Assembly: GCA_002430925.1 (NCBI GenBank)
Contig: DJDD01000049.1
Span: 1-32,104 of the forward strand
DNA: 32,104 bases
From: Flavobacteriales bacterium UBA5933
Lineage (GTDB): Bacteria; Bacteroidota; Bacteroidia; Flavobacteriales; Weeksellaceae
Direction of reading: 5' to 3'
This document shows positions 1 through 6,604 of the stretch, piece by piece. The position numbers and the translations under genes were made by a program. The notes under the pieces are model-generated. The model was not told the DNA's origin. It ran no database searches and was given only the letters and a program-made list of their open reading frames with translations. Numbering within the stretch: the stretch's first letter is position 1; each line of letters begins with the position of its first letter.

Positions 1-1
1 T

Positions 2-1048
2 TTCAATACAGAGAAAAGGAATCTTATTAGTTCAATATGGAAATTTATTATTGAAGAATATAAAACTGATATAACTACATTTAATTCTCAAAAAAGTGGT
101 TTAGAAACAGGTATTCAAGCATTGCAATTACAATTAGATGCTAAACTAAAAGCATATAGAGAGCTTGATATTGAAATAAAAAATTTAAGTAAAAACGTAA
201 CAAGTATTCAACCAACAATAGACGAAATAAACCGTTTATTAAAATCGTATGGATTTCTTAATTTTGAAATTGTTCCTGCTTCAGAAGAAGGCTTTTATCA
301 AATTCAAAGGGAAAACGGAGAGGTTGCAGAACATACGCTTAGTGAAGGCGAAGTTACTTTTATCACTTTTCTTTATTATTTACAGTTGACAAAAGGAGGG
401 TTTTCAGAAGAAACAGTAAACGAAGAAAGAATTTTAGTTATAGATGACCCTATTTCAAGCTTAGATAGTAATATTCTATTCATAGTTAGTACCTTAATTA
501 AAGAAATTTTGAAAGATATCCGTGATAATAAAGGAAATATTAAACAAGTAATTCTTTTAACACATAATATTTATTTTCACAAGGAAGCTTCATTTGAAGG
601 ATTAAATAGAGGAAAAGGCGAAAAAAATAACTATTATATCATAAGAAAAATTAATTCTGTTACTCACATTTTTCCATACAATGATAAGAATCCTATTTCA
701 TCTTCGTATGAATTATTATGGAATGAAATAAAAGAATATAATAACAATTCTGGAATAACGGTTCAAAATGCTATGAGAAGAGTTATAGAAAATTATTTCA
801 ACATTCTTGGAAATAAAAGAGATGACACTTTACTTTCAAAATTTGAAAACCCCCAAGAAAAAGAAATTTTCAGATCATTACTTAGTTGGATTAATGAAGG
901 TTCTCATACATTACCTGATGATTTATTCATTGAATTACCAGATCAATCTATTGAAACTTATTTAAAGGTTTTTAAAGATATTTTTATACACACAAATAAT
1001 ATAGGTCATTATGAAATGATGATGGGAATTGAGGAAAACATAGTGTAG
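2..1048 (+). CDS. AAA_13-type ATPase, C-terminal part (5' end outside window)
   Basis: The frame is open from base 2 to the stop at 1046-1048, so this is the C-terminal ~348 residues of a longer protein; a TTG at 122 is only an internal codon. What is visible is the second half of an ABC/SMC-like ATPase: a coiled-coil stretch (about bases 110-240), a signature-like LSEGE (338-352), a Walker B with the D-loop VIDDPISSLDSN (about 437-472) and an LTHN switch histidine (563-565). This order fits the AAA_13 family, which includes the anticodon nucleases PrrC and RloC. After the ATPase core comes a C-terminal region with R-x3-E (776-790) and a GSH histidine (905-907), the order of residues described for the PrrC/RloC nuclease triad. 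The Walker A half is outside the window, so family is fairly sure and nuclease function is inference. It lies 21 bases before a broken hipA-like gene. Confidence 0.75.
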   Translation, partial: FNTEKRNLISSIWKFIIEEYKTDITTFNSQKSGLETGIQALQLQLDAKLKAYRELDIEIKNLSKNVTSIQPTIDEINRLLKSYGFLNFEIVPASEEGFYQIQRENGEVAEHTLSEGEVTFITFLYYLQLTKGGFSEETVNEERILVIDDPISSLDSNILFIVSTLIKEILKDIRDNKGNIKQVILLTHNIYFHKEASFEGLNRGKGEKNNYYIIRKINSVTHIFPYNDKNPISSSYELLWNEIKEYNNNSGITVQNAMRRVIENYFNILGNKRDDTLLSKFENPQEKEIFRSLLSWINEGSHTLPDDLFIELPDQSIETYLKVFKDIFIHTNNIGHYEMMMGIEENIV

Positions 1049-1069
1049 AATCTTTTAATACAATCAAAG

Positions 1070-1546
1070 ATGTTTAAGTGCTTATATTGTTATAAAGAAT
1101 TAGAAAAAGGAGAGATTGATTTTCATCTTAGTTGTTCTGTAAAAATGTTTGGTGATAAAACAGCTCCAATACTAGATTATTCTTTAGATGATATGGAAGT
1201 ATTAGCCTAAAAAGTAATAGAAACTTCTATATCTGTTCCTGGAGTACAACCGAAATTATCTTTAGGTTTTATAAAAGATCAGCTGACAGATGGTCAAAAA
1301 GGAAGATTGACTGTTCTAGATGCATTGGAAGGAAGTTATATATTAAAACCTCAAAATTATAATTATCCAGAGATGCCCGAAAATGAACATTTAACGATGA
1401 GATTAGCTGAAATTTGTGGTATTTTAACTGTTAATTCTTCATTGATAAGATTAAAATCAAAAGAGCTGTGTTATATTACTAAGAGAATAGATCGCGAACC
1501 TCACCCTCCGCAAGATGCATTTAATAGAATTTTTAAAAAGCATTAA
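1070..1546 (+). pseudogene. hipA: HipA-like toxin kinase, broken and truncated
   Basis: Starting at ATG 1070, a single frame encodes a start typical of the Bacteroidota split HipA C-terminal protein (MFKCLYCYKEL, then DFHLSCS and a D-Y-S-L-D-D-M stretch). The frame is stopped by TAA at 1208-1210 after 46 codons. The same frame then continues with recognisable HipA sequence: GVQPKLSL (the loop region holding the regulatory serine of HipA kinases), GSYILKPQ, MPENEHLTMRLAEICGI and ELCYITKRIDR. After that the similarity ends and an unrelated tail closes at 1544-1546. Intact relatives run to roughly 300 residues, so the half carrying the catalytic Asp and the metal-binding motif is missing. Both lesions together make an active kinase impossible. 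HipA proteins phosphorylate glutamyl-tRNA synthetase or related targets in toxin-antitoxin pairs; no hipB or HipA N-terminal partner is visible nearby. Confidence 0.85.
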
Positions 1547-1591
1547 AAATTAGATAAATCCTACAAAATTAATATTTTTCAGGATTTTTTT

Positions 1592-1622
1592 ATTTAGGAA
1601 AATTTTGAAAATCTTCCTAAAT
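1592..1622. repeat. Inverted repeat, 9-bp arms
   Basis: ATTTAGGAA (1592-1600) and TTCCTAAAT (1614-1622) form a perfect inverted repeat around a 13-base AT-rich loop, 45 bases after the hipA remnant. It follows a T-run rather than preceding one on this strand. It may be a terminator-like hairpin or a recombination-related site; the sequence alone does not decide. Confidence 0.5.
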
Positions 1623-1638
1623 TCTCAAAAGTTTTATG

Positions 1639-1679
1639 GCAAGTTGGTGGCAAGTTTTAAAATAAGTAAAAATTGCCAC
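1639..1679. repeat. Tandem GGCAAGTT direct repeats with an inverted TTGCCAC copy
   Basis: GGCAAGTT occurs at 1639-1646 and again at 1649-1656, ten bases apart (one helical turn). GTGGCAA (1647-1653) is matched by the inverted TTGCCAC (1673-1679). Clustered short direct and inverted repeats like this are typical of protein-binding arrays such as recombinase arm sites or operators. No integrase gene is next to it. The rest of 1547-1864 shows no coding frame that I recognise. Confidence 0.4.
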
Positions 1680-1864
1680 GAATAGAATTATAACAATTTG
1701 AAAATTAACATGTGATGTATTTTAACACCTTGATTTAAAGTACTTTTAGTTTGACATTTATAACCTTAAAAATGTTGAATTATTTTAGAACAAAGTTATG
1801 GGCTGAACTTCTTTTTGAAAAGCTCTAATGTTAAGTATAAATCCATTTTTCCAGATTATTATCA

Positions 1865-2135
1865 TTATTTTTTATATTTAAATAAATTTTCAAGGTCAAG
1901 TTTATTATAATAATAAGAACCCATTATTTTTCTAGATCTAATTTTTCCAGAGATTCTAAGATTTTGTAAAGTAGCAGCAGAAATATTTAAATATTCCCTG
2001 ATAACCTTACTTCTTAACCATTCGAATTCTTTATTTTCATTAGAAATCTTTAATTTTTTTGTTTAACAGATGATTAATATCTGATACAATTTGTCTTCTC
2101 AGTACTTCAAGATCGCTTTTTGTTATTCTATCCAT
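1865..2135 (-). pseudogene. Excisionase-like helix-turn-helix protein, frameshifted
   Basis: Reading the reverse strand from ATG at 2135, the frame gives MDRITKSDLEVLRRQIVSDI and ends early at a stop just beyond a run of seven A residues (plus-strand T7 at about 2054-2060). Shifting one base there restores a continuous product with EWLRSKVIREYLNISAATLQ, NLRISGKIRSRKIMGSYYYN and a KLDLENLF end, stopping at 1865-1867. The whole span is 271 bases, one more than 90 codons, so removing a single base gives a normal 89-residue protein. The sequence matches the small HTH_17 (MerR/excisionase-like) proteins found in Bacteroidota mobile elements. It may be a true mutation, a sequencing slip, or phase variation in the homopolymer. 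It faces away from rteC. Confidence 0.75.
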
Positions 2136-2192
2136 GCTATAAATTTTGATTTGAGTACAAATATTTTTCATCTAATAATGAATAGATTAAAA

Positions 2193-2207
2193 ACCAAATT
2201 ATTTGGT
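2193..2207. promoter_or_regulatory. Palindrome upstream of the broken HTH gene and rteC
   Basis: ACCAAAT-T-ATTTGGT is a perfect 7-bp-arm palindrome located 58 bases before the start of the reverse-strand helix-turn-helix gene and about 200 bases before rteC. It lies in the divergent intergenic space (2136-2408), so it could be an operator for either gene. No other structure in this space is convincing. Confidence 0.35.
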
Positions 2208-2408
2208 ACTTCTTTTCGTTCATTTTCCGATGAGAAGATATAATTGATATAAACAATTCGTGAAGATCTTTGTTTTAAACTATAACTTTTCCACAATTTA
2301 CTGTTTATATCTCCTATAAAATAGATAAAAAAAACAATTTAAACAATATAAGTATAACGGTAAAACCATTTAAGTTGTTTAGATTAATTAACACGAAAAA
2401 GAATTTAT

Positions 2409-3260
2409 ATGGAGAAAAGTTTTTACTTCAATGTATTGGATGAAATACAAGTTGAAGAGAAAAATGTAGAGTTATTAGCAGGAAATACAATTGACAATTC
2501 CTATCGAATGATTACATTTTTACAAAATTTATTACATGAATTAAGAAGTTTGTCAGCAAAAAAAGGTTTTGCAAGCCATGAGGAAGAAATTTATTTTTTC
2601 AAGAAAATTAAACCCAGTATTCTTGGTAAATTAATTTATTACAATAAAGTATACCGAATCGAAACAACCTGTCCTTTTCATGATGGAAAAATGCACAATA
2701 AATATTTTTCAAGACAATTGGCTAATTTGAAAAGAGATTTTATAGAACATATATGTAATTCAGATTTTTATAGGTACTATCGTTCTGGACGAGAAGATAG
2801 AGATAGCACTTACTTTAGACGAGGTAATATCAATTATCATGATGGACTCAATAGTATAGTGTTTGAAATTGATCCTGAATTTTCTACTTTTTATGATTAC
2901 AAAATTGCTCGAATCTTAGCCAATGAATTATTATATTCTTATCTATTAAGTAAGATAAATCCAGATGAAGAAGTAGATGGCTTACTTTTAAGTTCTGAAA
3001 ACAACAAAAAAGATATATCGTGGACAGATAGTAAAAATGCTCTTATTGAATTAATTTATGCACTGTATGCTTCAGGTGTAATTTCACATGGTAAAATAGG
3101 TATTCGAAAAATTAGTTTAGTTTTTCAAATAGTATTTAAAGTTCCTATTGGAGATCTTCATCATTCTTTTCATCGCATGAAATCCAGAAGTGGCTCACGA
3201 ACCATGTTCTTAGACTATCTAAAAATCTCGTTAGAAGAATATATGGATAAGGATTTATAA
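2409..3260 (+). CDS. rteC: RteC family regulator of element excision
   Basis: This 283-residue protein matches the RteC family along most of its length: KPSILGKLIYYNKVYRIETT near residue 70, FYRYYRSGREDRD near 117, GLNSIVFEIDPEFSTFYDYK near 145, WTDSKNALIELIYALYASG near 205, and the C-terminal SGSRTMFLDYLKISLEEYMD. In the Bacteroides element CTnDOT, RteC is a DNA-binding activator of the excision operon, acting under the RteA/RteB two-component system. Here the next genes are a small helix-turn-helix protein, a DUF3945 protein and a topoisomerase-like protein, which matches the layout of an excision module. No rteA or rteB is visible. The length and conserved blocks suggest it is intact. Role in this organism is inferred from the family. 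Confidence 0.93.
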   Translation: MEKSFYFNVLDEIQVEEKNVELLAGNTIDNSYRMITFLQNLLHELRSLSAKKGFASHEEEIYFFKKIKPSILGKLIYYNKVYRIETTCPFHDGKMHNKYFSRQLANLKRDFIEHICNSDFYRYYRSGREDRDSTYFRRGNINYHDGLNSIVFEIDPEFSTFYDYKIARILANELLYSYLLSKINPDEEVDGLLLSSENNKKDISWTDSKNALIELIYALYASGVISHGKIGIRKISLVFQIVFKVPIGDLHHSFHRMKSRSGSRTMFLDYLKISLEEYMDKDL

Positions 3261-3296
3261 AACATATTTTTCTAAAAAATACTTAAGTATTATCTA

Positions 3297-3318
3297 TGCC
3301 AATTGGTAAAACGTTTTA
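3297..3318. promoter_or_regulatory. Two overlapping palindromes upstream of the HTH gene
   Basis: TGCCAATTGGTA (3297-3308) is a 12-base palindrome with one mismatched pair, and it overlaps the perfect palindrome TAAAACGTTTTA (3307-3318). The first is a near copy of the palindrome at 3402-3413, with starts 105 bases apart, close to ten helical turns. This sits directly after rteC and before the next gene, where an RteC-type activator or a small HTH protein would be expected to bind. Confidence 0.5.
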
Positions 3319-3401
3319 TTGAAAATTAATTATTCAAAAAAAACATTTTTTCTACTATCAATCAGCATTTCACTCTCTTTTATATCTAAAATAAACTCTC
3401 T

Positions 3402-3413
3402 TGCCAATTGGCA
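3402..3413. promoter_or_regulatory. Perfect palindrome TGCCAATTGGCA
   Basis: This perfect 12-base palindrome lies 70 bases before the start of the small helix-turn-helix gene and matches the upstream copy at 3297-3308 in 11 of 12 positions. It is followed by ATAACTTGGC, which repeats part of one arm. The pair is a candidate operator for the excision-module promoter. Confidence 0.5.
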
Positions 3414-3483
3414 TAACTTGGCTTATTAGACATTTTTAATCATTCAATTTTGTATTAAGATTTATTAACTCAAAATAATTAAT

Positions 3484-3792
3484 ATGAATATTGATCGAAT
3501 GGAATTTTTAGCTTGGATGGAGCGTCTTATGACAAGGCTTGATCTACTTGGTGAAAATATAAATGATTTTCAGAAAAGTAAAACCACTATCGATGGAGAA
3601 GAATTACTGGATAATCAAGATATCCTTCAAATGTTGAAAATTAGTAACCGCTCTTTACAACGATACCGATCAGAAGGAAGACTTCCTTACTATACCATTA
3701 GTGGTAAATTATATTACAAACTATCCGATGTTCATGAATTTATTCGAAACAGTTTTAATTCTTCAGCTTCTAATCGGAGAGACAAAAAATGA
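3484..3792 (+). CDS. Excisionase-like helix-turn-helix protein
   Basis: This 102-residue protein has a short helical N-terminus and then a winged helix-turn-helix of the HTH_17 (MerR/Xis-like) type at about residues 42-92: LLDNQDILQMLKISNRSLQR, then YRSEGRLPYYTISGKLYYK and a DVHEFI helix. Such proteins stand next to DUF3945 and topoisomerase genes in Bacteroidota integrative elements, where Xis2c/Xis2d of CTnDOT act as directionality factors. The location just after rteC and two palindromes supports an excision role. The start at 3484 leaves a 223-base gap to rteC, so it probably has its own promoter. Confidence 0.85.
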   Translation: MNIDRMEFLAWMERLMTRLDLLGENINDFQKSKTTIDGEELLDNQDILQMLKISNRSLQRYRSEGRLPYYTISGKLYYKLSDVHEFIRNSFNSSASNRRDKK

Positions 3793-3872
3793 CAGAATGT
3801 GCCTAGTAAAGCCAAAAAAAATACCTCATGAATGATTCTATTATTTTCGATGAACATTAAAAAATAATAAAA

Positions 3873-5282
3873 ATGAGTGATAATCAACTAGATAATTTAG
3901 CGCAATTATCAGATATTTTACTGGTATTGGATAAAGAAAGAATGAAGATTGAGGCAGTGAAGAGTCTTCATCAAAATGGTCAAATGGAAACTGTTTCACC
4001 TACAAAGAAAAATCAAAACCAGTTTATGCGAATAGATAAACATGGTGATTTTTTATCCAATTTTTTTTCAAATTTCTATAATCAACTTAAGAATCCTTCC
4101 AATTTTTCTTTCTTCAAAGTACCAGCTCCTATTGCGATAGAAAAAGCAAAAGAGATTCAAAATCACTATAAATCACCTTCTACTGAAAGTGAAAAAAATA
4201 TTGATGAGTATGAAATAAAAACAGATTCACTTGAGCATACTAATTCAAAAAACAAAGATAATATGGAAACAGAAAAAACTGAATACCGTTTCGATTCAGA
4301 ACAAATTGATTGGGAAACAATGAACAATTTAGGATTAAGTAAAGAACGATTAGAGAAATTAAATCAACTTGATCCATTATTAAAAGGTTATAAAACAAAT
4401 CAACTTATTCCAGTTAGTATAAATTTTGGATCAGCAATACTTCGAACAGATGTTCGACTTTCACTACAACAAACTGATGATAGTAAAATTGTACCTGCTT
4501 TACATGGTATTCGAAAAGAACCTAATTTAAATTATGAGTTTTTTGGACATCGATTCACAGATGAAGATAAAAAGAATCTTTTGGATACTAGAAATATGGG
4601 TAGAGTTGTAAATTTAATTAATTCCAAAACAGGAGAAACAATTCCATCAATTATTAGTATTGATCGCTTAACAAATGAGTTGATTGCATTAAAAACAGAA
4701 TACATAAAGATTCCTGATGAAATTAAAGGAGTTAAGTTAAATGAAAAGCAGAAACAAACCTTGAAAGAAGGAAAGCCACTAAAGATTGAAGGAATGACTT
4801 CAACTAAAGGAAAAGAGTTTTCTTCTTATGTTCAGTATAATGCAGATAAACGCTATGTAGAATTTCTATTTGATAAGAGTTTAGATTCTAAACAAAGTCA
4901 AAAAGAAGCCTTTGAAGCGCCAAAAATGTTTAGAAATAAAGAACTTTCGAAAGAACAGTACAATGATTTTAAAGAAGGTAAAACAGTTTATATTGATGGA
5001 TTAGTAGATAAAAAAGGACAGCCTTATCAAGGTTACATTACATTCAATAAAGAATCAGGAAAAACTAAATTTTCATTTCCAAACCAATTAAAAGAAACTG
5101 CACAACCAAGTGAGGCACATAAAACACAAGTAGCTGTAAATTCTAAAGGAAAGACGAATGAATCTACAAAACATCTTCAAAAGGAATTGAAACCAAAACA
5201 ACAATCACCAAAGAACAAAGAAGATAAAAAAGCAGTTGAAAAAGTTTCAAAATCAGTAAAATCGAAACGTCATAAAATGTAA
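3873..5282 (+). CDS. DUF4099 and DUF3945 domain protein of a mobile element
   Basis: The 469-residue product begins with an acidic/basic linker region, then a DUF4099-like domain at about residues 139-222 (IDWETMNNLGLSKERLEKLN, then a long polar strand-rich segment). DUF3945 repeats follow: one near residues 223-325, including FFGHRFTDEDKKNLLDT and GVKLNEKQKQTLKEGKPLKI, and a shorter copy near 345-405 (ELSKEQYNDFKEGKTVYIDG). The C-terminal 60 residues are very rich in Lys and Gln and may bind nucleic acid. There is no signal peptide, so it should be cytoplasmic. This family is nearly always found beside topoisomerase-like genes of Bacteroidota conjugative elements; its biochemical role is unknown. 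The next gene begins 16 bases after its stop, which argues for co-transcription. Confidence 0.85.
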   Translation: MSDNQLDNLAQLSDILLVLDKERMKIEAVKSLHQNGQMETVSPTKKNQNQFMRIDKHGDFLSNFFSNFYNQLKNPSNFSFFKVPAPIAIEKAKEIQNHYKSPSTESEKNIDEYEIKTDSLEHTNSKNKDNMETEKTEYRFDSEQIDWETMNNLGLSKERLEKLNQLDPLLKGYKTNQLIPVSINFGSAILRTDVRLSLQQTDDSKIVPALHGIRKEPNLNYEFFGHRFTDEDKKNLLDTRNMGRVVNLINSKTGETIPSIISIDRLTNELIALKTEYIKIPDEIKGVKLNEKQKQTLKEGKPLKIEGMTSTKGKEFSSYVQYNADKRYVEFLFDKSLDSKQSQKEAFEAPKMFRNKELSKEQYNDFKEGKTVYIDGLVDKKGQPYQGYITFNKESGKTKFSFPNQLKETAQPSEAHKTQVAVNSKGKTNESTKHLQKELKPKQQSPKNKEDKKAVEKVSKSVKSKRHKM

Positions 5283-5298
5283 TTATAAACTAATTATC

Positions 5299-6591
5299 AT
5301 GAAAGCTGAACGAATTCCTGAATTAAAACTTATCTGTGAACGTTATTTAGAACATATTAACTTTAAAGAAGAAACGTATTTTCAATTAGAGCTCTTACAT
5401 ATTAAAGCATTTATAGAATTTAAAAGTGTATCTAAATTTAAGTGTGATACAGAAAAAGAAATAAAGAATATTTTAAAGTTAGTTGAGCGAATAGGAAAAA
5501 CTGAAGTATTAGCTGTAGAAATCAAAAAAGTAGTAGAAGAATCTCCTCTACTTTTTAATTTGATTGATTTACAGAAAAAGGCTAATGAAGAGTTTAATTT
5601 CACCCCAGAAGAAACTTTAAGCATTGCACAAAGTCTTTATGAAAAGAAGTTTATTACATTTCCTAGAACTGAAAACAAATTTATTTCAGAAGATTTATGG
5701 AATGAGATTCCAAATCTTGTTCGAATCCTTCAAGAAAGAGAGAAGTATAAAAAAGCTGTAAGTAATTTAAAAAGGAGATTCTTTAATAAGAAAATTGTAA
5801 ATAATCTAAAATTAATTGAGCACCATGGGTTACTTATTACAAAAAGAATTCCTTCAGCTTTATCAATCAAAGAAACAATTATCTACCAGATGATTGCTTT
5901 TAGGTTTTTAGAATCAATTTCTAAACCATGTATCAAAGAAATGACAACAATTGAATTGGAAATATTACAACATAAATTTTCTTCTAAAAGTTGTAAAATT
6001 ACAGAAGCTGGTTGGCGAGCTATTCAAGGAAATTTTTCAGAAGAAACTGAAATAAAACAAGATTTACCGTCTTTTAAAAATGATGATGAATTAAAAGTAA
6101 AGGAATTTGTACTCTTAAAAAAGAGAACTAAGCCTCCAAAATTGTATACAGAAGTAGATTTATTAATAGCAATGGAAGTTTCAGAAAAAGGAATTAAGAA
6201 GCTATTGACTAAAAAATATATTGTAAGAAAGAATAAATTCTTACTTCCTACAAAAAAGGGATTAAAATTTTATGAGCATTTAAAAAGTAAAGCTAAAGCA
6301 AATCCTATCTTACCTGTAAACTATCCAAAACTAAATTGTCCAAAATGTAACAATAAGCACTTAATCATTAATGAAAAGAAAATTAGATGTTCAACTACGT
6401 CTTGTAATTGGATGCTATTTAGAACATTTTGTGGAGTTTTAATTTCTATTAAGGAGATTGAAAACTTAATTAATATAGGAAAAACTTCGCTTATTAAAGG
6501 AATGCAAAGTAGGTCAGGAAAAAAGTTTAATGCTTTTATTGCTTTGAATGAGAAAATGGAAAGTCTATTTATTATTGAGAATAAGAAGTAG
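5299..6591 (+). CDS. Topoisomerase IA-like protein lacking catalytic parts
   Basis: The 430 residues match the later part of the topoisomerase III-like proteins carried by Bacteroidota mobile elements (relatives of CTnDOT Exc). The protein starts inside the family, at the segment ICERYLEHINFKEETYFQLE, so the N-terminal TOPRIM domain that holds metal and drives rejoining is absent. At the active site the family has ITYPRT; here it is FITFPRTEN with Phe121 (5659-5661) where the catalytic Tyr should be. The usual GIGTPATRA segment after the YTE-LL-AM stretch (residues 280-295) is also missing, as is a further ~50-residue block. The C-terminal zinc ribbon (C347, C350, C364, C369) and the SLIKGMQSRSGKKFNAFI motif remain. 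It cannot be a normal topoisomerase, yet the frame is undamaged, so it may serve as a DNA-binding excision factor. Confidence 0.85.
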   Translation: MKAERIPELKLICERYLEHINFKEETYFQLELLHIKAFIEFKSVSKFKCDTEKEIKNILKLVERIGKTEVLAVEIKKVVEESPLLFNLIDLQKKANEEFNFTPEETLSIAQSLYEKKFITFPRTENKFISEDLWNEIPNLVRILQEREKYKKAVSNLKRRFFNKKIVNNLKLIEHHGLLITKRIPSALSIKETIIYQMIAFRFLESISKPCIKEMTTIELEILQHKFSSKSCKITEAGWRAIQGNFSEETEIKQDLPSFKNDDELKVKEFVLLKKRTKPPKLYTEVDLLIAMEVSEKGIKKLLTKKYIVRKNKFLLPTKKGLKFYEHLKSKAKANPILPVNYPKLNCPKCNNKHLIINEKKIRCSTTSCNWMLFRTFCGVLISIKEIENLINIGKTSLIKGMQSRSGKKFNAFIALNEKMESLFIIENKK

Positions 6592-6604
6592 AAAGTCTTT
6601 TGTA

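Noticed and set aside
122..1048. TTG at 122 as the start of the ATPase gene
   Set aside because: The frame is open back to base 2, and the family needs a Walker A half upstream, so the gene begins outside the window.
5382..5624. Reverse-strand open frame inside the topoisomerase-like gene
   Set aside because: It is the antisense of a clearly conserved coding region and has no independent features.
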